Assembly: GCF_004353845.1 (NCBI RefSeq)
Contig: NZ_CP037864.1
Location: 1,054,001 to 1,118,000 of the forward strand
DNA: 64,000 bases
DNA from: Citrobacter arsenatis
GTDB lineage: Bacteria > Pseudomonadota > Gammaproteobacteria > Enterobacterales > Enterobacteriaceae
Reading direction: 5' to 3'
The translations under genes and the position numbers were made by a program. This document shows, piece by piece, positions 16,402 to 25,306 of the stretch (the first letter of the stretch is position 1; the number at the start of each line of letters is the position of its first letter). Below the pieces are notes generated by a model. It was not told the DNA's origin. It was given only the letters and a program-made list of their open reading frames with translations, and did no database searches.

Positions 16402-16464
16402 GATAATCAGTCCGGCCTGAAAAGGTCGGTAAGCTGATTATCGGATGATTACATTCTCCAGCAT
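16402..16464 (-). promoter_or_regulatory. topAI leader: 8-codon mini-ORF overlapping a hairpin
   Basis: On the minus strand an ATG at 16464 opens M-L-E-N-V-I-I-R-stop (stop 16440-16438), preceded by a CCGAGG ribosome-site-like sequence. The stop codon lies inside a stem, GATAATCAG (16442-16434) with CTGATTATC (16410-16402), closed by an inner CCGACCT/AGGCCGG stem. Ribosome position on the mini-ORF would therefore decide whether the hairpin forms, as in known stalling leaders. It corresponds in position to the E. coli toiL leader; identity with toiL was not verified. Confidence 0.65.
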
Positions 16465-16661
16465 CAAAGCCTCGGGTTGAGTTGATAGGTATTTACAGGG
16501 TGAATGGTAACACACAGCGTTAACATGGGTATTTACGAGTTCGAAAAGTGTGAACTGGTTCAGGAAAGGTTATGTAGCCTGCTTGATGTGTAAAACCACA
16601 GTTAAAACGTGGGTAACAGAGGGCTGAAAATTGCCCTCTGTTTTCGTAATCCATCTTTTGA

Positions 16662-17924
16662 TTACGGCGCAGTACTGAAAAACTCCCCAAATTTGACTGC
16701 CAGCCACCCAACCGGTGTGGTCGCGCCCCCGACAATATTGGTAATTTCAGACATCCCCTCTGGTACCGGGATGTTGGAGTTAACCGCCGCCTGGGTGTAT
16801 TCCTTCGAAATGTCCGTTCCGACGTACAAAATGCAGCTGACGATCAGCGTGCCGCTAATGAACATGCGGAACATATTACGTTTACAGAATGGCGTGACCA
16901 TCGCCAGCAGGAACATCAATGAAGCCAGATCGACAAATGGCAGTACGCGGTTACCGGGCAGAATGATAGACAGCACCACGGCCATCGGGATTAACAGCAG
17001 TCCGGTTGCCAGCACTGAAGGTTCGCCAATTAATAACGCGGTATCCATGCCGATGTAAAAGTCGCGGTCAGGGAATTTAGCCTTCAATTTTGCTTCTGCG
17101 GCATCACGGACGATCAGTAACCCTTGCACCAGTATTTCAATCATTTTTGGCAACAGCAGCATCGCGGCGGAGACTTTGATTGCCAGCGAAACGGCGGCTG
17201 AAACGTCATACCCGGCAAGGAATGCCAGCAGCAATCCCAGGACAAAACCTAGCGTCAAAGGCTCACCAAATACACCGAATTTTTTATTAATGCTTTCCGG
17301 GTCAAAATTGATTTTATTGATAAGCGGAATTCTATCAATAATGTAATTACAGGCAATGCCAAAGGGGACGTAGGCTATACAGGTAAGATGGGGGAAGGAA
17401 ATCCCTTTGAGATTATAGTTTTTTTGCAAATATGGGGCGGTTAAATCTGCTGCCAGTAACGTTAATACAAAAATACCAAATGTAATACCAACAGAAAGCC
17501 AATAGTTTCCCGTTCCGGCGTACACGACCGAACCCATTATCAGAAATATCCAATAGTTGAAGATATCGATATTCACCGTTTTGGTTAATTTGAGCAGCAG
17601 CATGGCCAGATTGATGACAATAAAACCGACCACTACAGGCAGCATCAGCGGAGAGCCCCAGCCGATCGTTGACGCTGTTGGCCATCCGGTATCGACGACA
17701 TTCAGCTGCAGGCCGATGCGTTCGACCATTGCCTGAGACGCAGGGCCAATGTTAGTCAGCAGCAGACCAATCACCAGACCGACGCCCTCAAACCCAATAC
17801 CGACCAGCATCCCGGCTTTAAATGCCGTACCGATTTTTACCCCAAAGCAAAGTGCAATAATAAAGAATATTACTGGCATCATTACTGATGCCCCCAGACT
17901 AATAATGCTGTTGATAATATCCAT
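16662..17924 (-). CDS. PTS galactitol-type EIIC permease
   Basis: 420-residue polytopic membrane protein (about 10-12 hydrophobic segments) of the GatC/SgcC group of PTS EIIC permeases, with characteristic segments GIGFEGVGLVIGLL and MDTALLIGEPSVLATGLLLIP. It is the last gene of the minus-strand carbohydrate operon. No EIIA or EIIB gene lies in the operon, so either housekeeping partners are borrowed or the protein works as a facilitator with phosphorylation by the FGGY kinase. The substrate is unknown, probably a polyol or pentulose. The gap to the previous gene is 90 bp. Confidence 0.85.
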   Translation of the reverse strand: MDIINSIISLGASVMMPVIFFIIALCFGVKIGTAFKAGMLVGIGFEGVGLVIGLLLTNIGPASQAMVERIGLQLNVVDTGWPTASTIGWGSPLMLPVVVGFIVINLAMLLLKLTKTVNIDIFNYWIFLIMGSVVYAGTGNYWLSVGITFGIFVLTLLAADLTAPYLQKNYNLKGISFPHLTCIAYVPFGIACNYIIDRIPLINKINFDPESINKKFGVFGEPLTLGFVLGLLLAFLAGYDVSAAVSLAIKVSAAMLLLPKMIEILVQGLLIVRDAAEAKLKAKFPDRDFYIGMDTALLIGEPSVLATGLLLIPMAVVLSIILPGNRVLPFVDLASLMFLLAMVTPFCKRNMFRMFISGTLIVSCILYVGTDISKEYTQAAVNSNIPVPEGMSEITNIVGGATTPVGWLAVKFGEFFSTAP

Positions 17925-18014
17925 AATAATTCCTTATAAAGGCAGCTGAATTGGGCGCGAGCAAACCCGTGCCCAATGGGCTGTATAAAAACCTTAAAGG
18001 TCTTTTTTTTATAT

Positions 18015-19010
18015 TTAACCGAGTTTCTTCAGCAGGATCTCAGCAAATAGTTTGGGTGAGTTGCTAAAGGCGTCGAGAGTACTTCCCGCAATATGCGGGG
18101 TGATGGTAACGTTATTCAGCAAATAAAATGCGCTGTCATCGGGTAACGGTTCATCGTCGAAAGTATCCAACGCTGCCCCCATAATTTTTCCGGCCTGTAG
18201 AGCGTCAATCAGATCGCGTTCATTGATTAACCCGGAGCGCGCAGTGTTAACAATAATGGCGCTGCTTTTCATTAACCCGAAATGATGCGCGTTGATGAGG
18301 TTTTCGGTTTCCGGCGTCATACGGGCATGGAGTGATACCACGTCAGCTCGTGTTACCAGTTCGTCGAGGGAATCGACTTTCTCATAGCGTTCGTGGCCTG
18401 ATACGTACTTATCATAAAAGATAATTTCTGTGCCAAAGCCGCTAAGAAAGCCCGCGACCAGTTGGGCAATATGGCCCAAACCAACCAGACCGACAACCTT
18501 ACCGCCAAGCTCAGGAATAGCCTGGTGATTAGGGCTGTCTTTACGCCAGAACTTATCGCGTAATGCGTCGTGAGAACGGGCAATATTGCGCATTTCAGCC
18601 AGCATCATCCCGACCGTAAACTCCGCCACGCTGCGAGCATTGCGCCCCGGCGTGTTCATTACCTCAATTCCTCGGGCCAGTGCGGCTTGCTGGTTGACGT
18701 TTTCAACGCCCCCTCGTAATACACCAATGTATTTGAGCTTTGGCAGCTTATCCAGCACCGCTGTATTGACCGGGGCAAACTGGGTTATCAGGATTTCAAC
18801 GTCGTCAGCATCCTGGAGTAAGGCTGCGGGTAACGCGACTGCTTCTGCGCCTTCCTGCTCGACCCGCAGATTATCCTCCTGCAATTTTTCGACCGATTCA
18901 TGCGACCATTCACGAATTTCAACGTCGATACCTTTATCCCTGAGCGCGTTAAGACCTGCATCCATCATCGCTTTGTTGATAAAAAGATCGGCTATCGCCA
19001 GACATTTCAT
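18015..19010 (-). CDS. D-isomer-specific 2-hydroxyacid dehydrogenase
   Basis: 331 residues. The NAD-binding Rossmann motif GLVGLGHIAQ (about 172-181), catalytic arginine in NTARSGLI, glutamate in DTFDDEPLP and histidine in ITPHIAGST follow the D-2-hydroxyacid dehydrogenase order. It interconverts a 2-hydroxyacid and a 2-keto acid; here it presumably acts on an intermediate of the sugar pathway. It lies 16 bp after the SDR gene in the carbohydrate operon. Precise substrate cannot be read from sequence. Confidence 0.85.
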   Translation of the reverse strand: MKCLAIADLFINKAMMDAGLNALRDKGIDVEIREWSHESVEKLQEDNLRVEQEGAEAVALPAALLQDADDVEILITQFAPVNTAVLDKLPKLKYIGVLRGGVENVNQQAALARGIEVMNTPGRNARSVAEFTVGMMLAEMRNIARSHDALRDKFWRKDSPNHQAIPELGGKVVGLVGLGHIAQLVAGFLSGFGTEIIFYDKYVSGHERYEKVDSLDELVTRADVVSLHARMTPETENLINAHHFGLMKSSAIIVNTARSGLINERDLIDALQAGKIMGAALDTFDDEPLPDDSAFYLLNNVTITPHIAGSTLDAFSNSPKLFAEILLKKLG

Positions 19011-19026
19011 AGTGATTCTCCATAGA

Positions 19027-19788
19027 TTAACGCATCAACATACCGCCGGTGACATCCAGAGTTGCTCCCGTCATATAGCTGGTTTTAGGAGAAACCATGA
19101 AGACCCCGATGTCGGCAATTTCATTTGGCTGAGCTACCCGTCCTACTGGAATCCGGCTGACGTAATAGGCAGGGTCCTGTTCAATATTTTTACGGATCAT
19201 CGCCGTGTCCATAATCCCGACGGCGATGTTGTTCACGTTGATTTTCTGTTTTGCTACTTCCCTTGCCAGCGAGATAGAGAAAGCCACCAGGCCCGCTTTA
19301 CTGGCTGCATAATGGGCATGGCCGGTTGTAGAGCCATGGAACGCAGCCTGTGAGGTAATATTCAAAATGCTGCCAGCCTGATCTTGTTGCAGGCAGTGGT
19401 TCACAAACAGCTGGCTTAAATGGAATACCGCTTTCAGGTTCACATTCATTACTAAATCCCAGTCCTGCGGGGTTATTTCTGTGACGTAACCACTGAGCCA
19501 GATGCCCGCGTTATTAACCAGAATGTCGGCCTTTCCCAGGTCCTCAATACAGGCCGCAAAGAGATGCTCCCGACTTTTCTCATCGGCAAGATCGGTTTTC
19601 ACCGCAATGATTTTGACGTCAGCGGTGGATTTCACCTGTTCAATCAGTAGCTCCGGGCATTCTTCATCACGCATATACGTGAAACAGATATTGACGCCTT
19701 CTTTAGCCAGCGAAAGGACAAACTCCCGGCCAAGCCCCGTGGCACCACCGGTGACGATGGCAGTGCGGTGTTTCAGATTTAGATCCAT
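19027..19788 (-). CDS. Short-chain dehydrogenase/reductase (SDR)
   Basis: 253-residue classical SDR: NAD(P) motif TGGATGLG (14-21), NNAG near residue 91, catalytic serine in ITSQAAF and YAASK (about 160-164), and C-terminal TGATLDVTGG. It most likely oxidises a polyol or reduces a ketose in this pathway. It starts at the ATG at 19788 behind GTGAGGA, 11 bp after the kinase stop, in the same operon. Confidence 0.87.
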   Translation of the reverse strand: MDLNLKHRTAIVTGGATGLGREFVLSLAKEGVNICFTYMRDEECPELLIEQVKSTADVKIIAVKTDLADEKSREHLFAACIEDLGKADILVNNAGIWLSGYVTEITPQDWDLVMNVNLKAVFHLSQLFVNHCLQQDQAGSILNITSQAAFHGSTTGHAHYAASKAGLVAFSISLAREVAKQKINVNNIAVGIMDTAMIRKNIEQDPAYYVSRIPVGRVAQPNEIADIGVFMVSPKTSYMTGATLDVTGGMLMR

Positions 19789-19799
19789 TCATTCCTCAC

Positions 19800-21338
19800 T
19801 TAATGCGTGATGTAGTTACTGCAGCTTTTCCATGGGGACTGCATTTCAGATAACAGGTTTTTGTAGAGCTGATATTTATCCTGGTAAACCTGCTGGAGGG
19901 CCGGGTTCGGCGTTACGGTACGCGCGACGCGCACCATTTCATTGGATGCGGCAAAGACATCATCAAACCAGCCAATCATTACAGCGGCTGTCATTGCGGT
20001 ACCCAGTGTGCCGTGTTCTTTGACATCGACAATCTCAAGCGTGCACTGGAAGATATCGGCAAACACCTGTAACCAGACTGGAGAGTTGGTGACTCCGCCA
20101 GCAATTCGGATGGTCCGACTCAAATCCGGATTGATGTTCCGTAAACGCTCGGTGTGATAGAGGTGGCTGAAAGCAACACCTTCATAAATCGCCCTCAGAA
20201 AATGCGCTTTTTTATGGAAACTGTTCACGCCAATAAAGCCTGCTGAGGCATCGGGAATGGTGTTAGAGCCAAACACGAAAGGAAAGAACAGCAGATGACT
20301 TTCATCTGGCGTCGTGGATGTGACCAGTGTGTTGCACAATTCATAGACGGAAGACCCCTGGCCAGCAGCGGTTTCCCGGTCGTTCTCCATGAAGTTATTA
20401 ATAAACCATTCAAGATTACTGGCAGACGTCGGACTGGCTTCGGTTATTAGCCATTTACCGTCGATCGGATAAATTGAGGTCATAAACAGATCTTTGTCGA
20501 TAACCGGATGGTCAGTCACATATTCATTGATGCTCCAGGTACCGGTGATGATAGCCAGCTTATCGAGAGAATTAATCCCGGAGGCGACAGACGAGGCGGA
20601 TATATCGAACACACCGCCAGAGACGGGCGTGCCGGCGCATAAGCCTGTTTGACGGGCGACTTCATCGGTTATCCGACCGCAGCAGTCCGTAGACAGTTTG
20701 ACGGGTGGCAACTTCGCGCGCAGGTCAGCAAGCCCCCACCACGCCAACAGTTCATCGTCATACTTGCGATCACGTACGTTAATCAGGTTGGTCCCGGAGA
20801 TGTCAGTCAGTTCAAGATAAGCCTCTCCGGTTAGGTAGAAGCGGATCAGGTCTTTTACCATAAAAATGGTATGTGCTTTCTGCAGCACCTCCGGCTCGTT
20901 ATCCTTTAGCCATGCCAGCAGAGCGATGGGTTGTCCGGCCCAAATTGACTGCATGGTTTTAGGCAGGATGTCGGTTAGAAACTCAGGTGAGTTTTGCCAC
21001 TTTTCTACGTACTCTTTTGCCCGACTGTCGGTTGAGATAATGCCGTTGCGTGCCGGGTTGCCAGCTTCGTCTACCAGATACAATCCGTTCCCGTGCCCGG
21101 TGACAGCAACCCCTTTGATTTGGCTGGCGTCGATCCCTGATTGTTCAATCGCTTTTTTGATGACCTCAATGTTAGCCGCCCACAACTCGCTAATATCGCG
21201 TTCGGTATGAAATTCCTTGGGTGTCAGCATCTGGGTAGATTTTGACGCGATAGAAACAACGTTGCCGTTACGATCGTAGATAGCCGCCTTAGTGACTGTC
21301 CCGCCATTGTCGATACCCATTACATATTCATCTTTCAT
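19800..21338 (-). CDS. FGGY-family carbohydrate kinase (L-xylulose kinase-like)
   Basis: 512 residues. The N-terminal phosphate 1 motif (MGIDNGGTVTKAAIYD), GHGNGLYLVD, GGVFDISASSVASG and the C-terminal GGVTNSPVWLQVFADI match FGGY kinases, with best resemblance to LyxK-type pentulose kinases (ERDxxELW, EASPTSxSNLEWF). It phosphorylates a ketose inside the cell, probably before cleavage by the operon's aldolase. The ATG at 21338 has a GGAG at good spacing; an upstream in-frame start at 21365 would overlap the GlpP gene. Confidence 0.85.
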   Translation of the reverse strand: MKDEYVMGIDNGGTVTKAAIYDRNGNVVSIASKSTQMLTPKEFHTERDISELWAANIEVIKKAIEQSGIDASQIKGVAVTGHGNGLYLVDEAGNPARNGIISTDSRAKEYVEKWQNSPEFLTDILPKTMQSIWAGQPIALLAWLKDNEPEVLQKAHTIFMVKDLIRFYLTGEAYLELTDISGTNLINVRDRKYDDELLAWWGLADLRAKLPPVKLSTDCCGRITDEVARQTGLCAGTPVSGGVFDISASSVASGINSLDKLAIITGTWSINEYVTDHPVIDKDLFMTSIYPIDGKWLITEASPTSASNLEWFINNFMENDRETAAGQGSSVYELCNTLVTSTTPDESHLLFFPFVFGSNTIPDASAGFIGVNSFHKKAHFLRAIYEGVAFSHLYHTERLRNINPDLSRTIRIAGGVTNSPVWLQVFADIFQCTLEIVDVKEHGTLGTAMTAAVMIGWFDDVFAASNEMVRVARTVTPNPALQQVYQDKYQLYKNLLSEMQSPWKSCSNYITH

Positions 21339-21358
21339 TACCGTGGACTCCTTATTGG

Positions 21359-21910
21359 TTACCATAAACCTGGCTCGCTGGTGGTTATTCCTTTAAACCC
21401 GGCATGGAATATTTTATCTACAAGGTATTTCCGCTTTACAAAGCCCCCGGCGATGAATATCACGTCAAAGCCATTCAAATTTCGGCTAATCAATTCCAGG
21501 CACTGGCAGGCATATTCAGCAGGTAAGATTTCTATTGCATCCGGCGGGTTATGTTTAACTATATCGATAGACTGATCTAACGATCGAGAATCGATAAGTA
21601 ATACCCGAAAAATAGTCAACAACCCCTCTTTTTTTGCATAGCGCAGGGCGGAGAGATTGGAAGAAATAACACCATCAACTTTATAATAACTTTTCAGTAG
21701 ATTGATTCCGGCCTGATCGGGTTTAAACCCGCCGAGTAACTCCAGATGGACCAAAACTTTCTTACCACTTTGATGACATTTGCCTATCAGTGATTGCAGA
21801 TTGCCGATATTGGCCTCTGACAACAGGACATATTCCGATGAACAGGATAATGCCTTGTCAAAGTGTTTGTATTTTCTGACTGAAGGAATGATGGTGTTAT
21901 TTAAAAACAT
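21359..21910 (-). CDS. GlpP-family transcription antiterminator
   Basis: 183 residues of the glycerol-3-phosphate-responsive antiterminator family (TIM-barrel GlpP of Bacillus), with IIPSVRKYKHFDKAL at the N-terminus, KVLVHLELLGGFKPDQAGINLL and AIEILPA near residue 125, and FIAGGFV and GITTSEPGLW at the end. Bacillus GlpP binds leader RNA and prevents termination when the phosphate ligand is present. Here the gene is second in the operon and an intrinsic terminator sits just before the first gene, so autoregulated antitermination is likely; the ligand is inferred to be a phosphorylated pathway intermediate. Confidence 0.82.
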   Translation of the reverse strand: MFLNNTIIPSVRKYKHFDKALSCSSEYVLLSEANIGNLQSLIGKCHQSGKKVLVHLELLGGFKPDQAGINLLKSYYKVDGVISSNLSALRYAKKEGLLTIFRVLLIDSRSLDQSIDIVKHNPPDAIEILPAEYACQCLELISRNLNGFDVIFIAGGFVKRKYLVDKIFHAGFKGITTSEPGLW

Positions 21911-21924
21911 ATTAGTATCCGATG

Positions 21925-22716
21925 TTATTTAGCCATATAGAGGCTGTATGCTTCTTCCGCAGTGGCATTTTCATGGACGATAGCATTCAGACCTGCGACC
22001 ACTCTGTCTGGTCGCGGATCCTGAGTGATATTACGACCCACTGCCACACCTTTAGCCCCAACCTGCATACAGTGCTGAACAAACTTGAAGTAACCATCAA
22101 TGCCGGTTTTGGGGCCACCAAGTGCAAGGACGGGAACGCCTGCCGCTTCAACGATCAAGCGGTCTTCCGCAGTGCCTGTAAAGCGCGTTTTAATGATATC
22201 GGCACCCAGTTCCACAGCGGCGCGAGCCGAGGCGGCGATAATCGCCGGGTTGTTCGAGTCGTCACTGGTCACGGGGTAGCCATATGGAAGTGATTCGACA
22301 ATCAGTGGCACGTTCCAGCGGTCTGCGGCTTGTGCCAGTTGCATTGCCATGATGTGCGTTTTTTCTTCGTTGAAAGCACCGGGGAAGGTCATGCAGACGA
22401 CACCTTCAGCGCCGACTTTCAACGCATCTTCAACGGTAAACATCGGGGTAGTATCGGGAACGGTATTATCAAAAATACTGACTGTACTATCGACGCGTAA
22501 TACAACAGGAACAGAATTTAATGGCTCACGAAAATTTTTCAGCATGCCGTACGTGACCAACGCACAATCCAGCCCTTGCTCAACCAATGCAGGCAGTTGG
22601 TTTATCGTATTATCAATACCATTTGTTTTCGTGGAAAAATAGTAACCATCCAACGCTAATGTCACTGATTTACCATCTTTTGCAAAAATCTTTGAGAGAC
22701 GGCGTTCTTTAGACAT
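21925..22716 (-). CDS. Class I aldolase, DeoC/LacD/FbaB-type
   Basis: 263-residue TIM-barrel aldolase of the DhnA/DeoC family (like LsrF or class I fructose-bisphosphate aldolase FbaB), with VTLALDGYYF near the start, ADIIKTRFTG carrying the Schiff-base lysine (around residue 181), VLALGGPKT, and GVAVGRNITQ phosphate-binding ends. It would cleave or rearrange the phosphorylated ketose made by the kinase. It is the first gene of the operon, 28 bp downstream of the leader terminator, with an AAGGAG ribosome site. Confidence 0.83.
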   Translation of the reverse strand: MSKERRLSKIFAKDGKSVTLALDGYYFSTKTNGIDNTINQLPALVEQGLDCALVTYGMLKNFREPLNSVPVVLRVDSTVSIFDNTVPDTTPMFTVEDALKVGAEGVVCMTFPGAFNEEKTHIMAMQLAQAADRWNVPLIVESLPYGYPVTSDDSNNPAIIAASARAAVELGADIIKTRFTGTAEDRLIVEAAGVPVLALGGPKTGIDGYFKFVQHCMQVGAKGVAVGRNITQDPRPDRVVAGLNAIVHENATAEEAYSLYMAK

Positions 22717-22744
22717 TTATATACTCCTTAGCAAGAAAAAAACA

Positions 22745-22785
22745 AAAAAAAGCCCTCAGAGACTCATGTCTCTGAGGGCTTTCTA
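22745..22785 (-). terminator. Leader intrinsic terminator upstream of the carbohydrate operon
   Basis: Read in the operon direction, AAAGCCCTCAGAGAC and GTCTCTGAGGGCTTT form a long stem with a tiny loop, followed by eight T and a second T run. It lies between the promoter region and the first gene's ribosome site, so it can stop transcription before the operon. This is the arrangement expected for GlpP-type antitermination. With A runs on the opposite side, a bidirectional role is possible. Confidence 0.85.
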
Positions 22786-23091
22786 TTCACATACCCTTGT
22801 GATAATGGTTCAGAAATCCAAATCATTATCAGCTAATTTGTTTTGCAATTTGAGAGGGGTTTAAACTTTGTTTATATTTAAATCCGTTCTCTTGCGTACT
22901 TAAATAACTAACATGCTCAGGATTAGCTTGTCTAGCTTGAGTGCCAAAACTGAGATGCTGATCACGTCAATTTTTTATTTTTGTAAGAATCAACAGTACA
23001 ACGATTTAATACAACCAGTTGAAATCGAACAATTAATTATTCTGTCGGAAATTTGCTGACGGGGGCGTTATTTAGCCCGGCAGGCTTCCTT
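22786..23091 (-). promoter_or_regulatory. Upstream region of the carbohydrate operon
   Basis: A 306-bp AT-rich region without a gene. An inverted repeat GATAATG...CATTATC (22801-22830) just upstream of the leader terminator could be an operator or an alternative RNA fold competing with the terminator. I could not assign a clear promoter. Confidence 0.4.
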
Positions 23092-23901
23092 CTATATCCG
23101 ACGGGTTGCGGCTTTCATACTCACCACAAATGCCTTCAGTTCTGCCAGCATCACGTCTTCATTCGCCGCATATTTCTCGATGATGTTGACGATGGCAGAG
23201 CCGGATATTGCGCCAGCCGCACCAGCTTGTATAGCGTCAGAAACCTGCTGGGGTGTGGAGATCCCAAACCCTTGCACCGTGGGTGGTGCCTGATACTCCT
23301 CCAGTTTTTTCACTAAATGGTGCAATGACCCTGTCGCCTGCCGTTCAGTACCGGTTACCCCGGCGCGGGAAAGCAAATAGGTATATCCACGCCCGTAGGT
23401 TGCTATCTGATGTAGCAGTTCATCATTAGCATTTGGTGGGCAGATAAAGATGGGGGCGATGTGATGGTTTATCGCCGCCTCGCGAAACGGCGTTGACGCC
23501 TCGAACGGTACATCTGCAACCAGTACCGAATCGACCCCGGCACGTTCACACCCGGCATAAAACTCATCAATGCCTCGGTTAAAAACCAGATTGGCGTACA
23601 TCAGCAGGCCAATGGGGATGTCCGGATGCTTATGGCGAATAGTGGCTAACATCTCAAAACATACTCTTGGTGTGACATCAGCCGCGAAAGCCCGCAGTGC
23701 GGCGTTCTGAATGGTTGGGCCATCTGCCAGTGGATCGGAGAAGGGTATGCCCAGTTCCAGTGCATCAGCACCTGCTTCAATCAGAGTGTCAATAATCCTG
23801 AGCGAATGTGTCGGGTTGGGATCACCTAACATCACGAAAGGGACAAATGCACCTTCTCCACGGGTTTTCAGCTCGGTAAACAGGTTGTTATAGCGTTCCA
23901 T
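23092..23901 (-). CDS. trpA: Tryptophan synthase alpha subunit
   Basis: 269 residues, close to E. coli TrpA (268). It cleaves indole-3-glycerol phosphate to indole and glyceraldehyde 3-phosphate and channels indole to TrpB. Catalytic E49 (ALELGIPF) and D60 (PLADGPT) are present, as is the phosphate-binding GAISGSAIV loop. The ATG overlaps the trpB stop (TGATG), the canonical coupled trpBA junction. The gene is not in a full trp operon: only trpBA follow a trp leader here, so this is probably an extra copy. Confidence 0.93.
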   Translation of the reverse strand: MERYNNLFTELKTRGEGAFVPFVMLGDPNPTHSLRIIDTLIEAGADALELGIPFSDPLADGPTIQNAALRAFAADVTPRVCFEMLATIRHKHPDIPIGLLMYANLVFNRGIDEFYAGCERAGVDSVLVADVPFEASTPFREAAINHHIAPIFICPPNANDELLHQIATYGRGYTYLLSRAGVTGTERQATGSLHHLVKKLEEYQAPPTVQGFGISTPQQVSDAIQAGAAGAISGSAIVNIIEKYAANEDVMLAELKAFVVSMKAATRRI

Positions 23902-25094
23902 CAAATTTCTCCTCGTGCGTGCAGAATATCGTGTACGGTGAAAATGTCTTTGTCGCCGCGCCCGGAAAGGTTGACCACCAGCAGTTGTTCTTTATCCGGA
24001 TTTTCACGCATCATTCTCAGTGCGTGGGCCAGTGCGTGAGAGGATTCAAGTGCGGGAATAATGCCTTCTTTCCTGCTCAGGGTTTTGAAGGCATCCAGCG
24101 CCTCATTATCGGTCACGGAGACATAGTTGGCTCGCCCCGTGCTGTTCAGGTGCGCATGCTGTGGTCCAACGGAGGGGAAGTCCAGGCCGGCAGAAATGGA
24201 GCAGGATTCAATGAGTTGTCCCTCATCGGTCTGCATCATGGGTGATTTCATGCCAAAGTAGATACCCACACGGCCATGTTTTAGCGGGGCACCGTGCTCC
24301 CCAGTTTCAATGCCATGACCAGCAGGTTCCACACCGATCAGCCCGACGCATGGTTCATCAATAAAGTCGGCAAACATGCCAATTGCGTTTGACCCCCCGC
24401 CCACACAGGCAATCACCGCATCCGGCAAACGACCTTCTTTTTCCTGAATCTGCACTCGGGTTTCCTCGCCAATCATGCGTTGAAACTCACGCACAATGGT
24501 CGGGAATGGGTGCGGACCTGCGGCAGTACCCAGCATAAAATGCGCCGTTTCGTAGCTGCCGGACCAGTCGCGAAGCGCCTCGTTGGAGGCATCTTTCAGG
24601 GTCGCTGAACCGCTGTGGACGGGGATCACCTCCGCCCCCATCAGGCGCATCCGAAAAACATTCGGCGACTGACGCTCAATATCCTTCGCGCCCATATAAA
24701 TACGGCATTTCAGGCCAAGCAGCGCACTGGCGAGAGCCGACGCCACGCCATGCTGACCGGCTCCGGTTTCAGCAATAATTTCGGTCTTGCCCATTCGCTT
24801 TGCCAGCAGTGCCTGGCCCAGTACCTGATTGGTTTTATGGGCCCCACCGTGCAGTAGATCTTCGCGTTTGAGGTACAGCGTAGTGCGGGTGCCTTCAGCC
24901 AGGTTTCGGCATTTTGTCAGGGCAGTTGGCCGGCCTGCATAGTTTTTCAGCAGGTTAGTAAGCTCAGCCTGGAATGCGGGGTCTTTTTGCGCACTGACGA
25001 AGGCTTCTTCCAATTCACGCAGCGCTGGCATCAGGATTTGAGGGACAAACATCCCGCCAAATTCGCCAAAGTAGGGGTTAAGTAGTGTGCTCAT
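23901..25094 (-). CDS. trpB: Tryptophan synthase beta subunit
   Basis: 397 residues as in E. coli. PLP-dependent condensation of indole with serine to tryptophan. The PLP lysine K87 (GGAHKTNQ), E109 (IIAETGAGQH) and the GGGSNAIGMF phosphate cradle are intact. The start at 25094 gives MSTLLNPYFGEFGG behind AAGGAG, like the family; the in-frame upstream extension to 25154 is not homologous. It is directly preceded by a trp leader and attenuator instead of trpC, so it is tryptophan-regulated as a two-gene operon. Confidence 0.94.
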   Translation of the reverse strand: MSTLLNPYFGEFGGMFVPQILMPALRELEEAFVSAQKDPAFQAELTNLLKNYAGRPTALTKCRNLAEGTRTTLYLKREDLLHGGAHKTNQVLGQALLAKRMGKTEIIAETGAGQHGVASALASALLGLKCRIYMGAKDIERQSPNVFRMRLMGAEVIPVHSGSATLKDASNEALRDWSGSYETAHFMLGTAAGPHPFPTIVREFQRMIGEETRVQIQEKEGRLPDAVIACVGGGSNAIGMFADFIDEPCVGLIGVEPAGHGIETGEHGAPLKHGRVGIYFGMKSPMMQTDEGQLIESCSISAGLDFPSVGPQHAHLNSTGRANYVSVTDNEALDAFKTLSRKEGIIPALESSHALAHALRMMRENPDKEQLLVVNLSGRGDKDIFTVHDILHARGEI

Positions 25095-25239
25095 TAATGC
25101 TCCTTGTGTATGGGCAGTGCCTGATGAGTTGGGCCAACTTCCCGCTTCTGACACTGCACGGAAGTAAAATTAAGGGCTGCGCAGCGCATCCCGGCTGCGT
25201 TTACATACTGCGGTGATTCGCGTTCGCTAATCTTTGGGC

Positions 25240-25265
25240 AAAAAAAAGCCCGCTCATGGCGGGCC
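25240..25265 (-). terminator. trp attenuator terminator
   Basis: In the operon direction GGCCCGCCATGAGCGGGC forms a GC stem followed by eight T. It is almost the same as the E. coli trp attenuator (AGCCCGC...GCGGGCT plus eight T). It lies 41 bp after the trpL stop codon and 146 bp before trpB. Confidence 0.9.
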
Positions 25266-25306
25266 GGGTATCGGTGTGCAAATTGCAGACGTGGCGATAC
25301 TGCCCG

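Noticed and set aside
16520..16735. 71-residue frame overlapping the 3' end of the EIIC gene
   Set aside because: Overlaps a recognised gene and has no family; the topAI leader mini-ORF at 16438-16464 is the better candidate.
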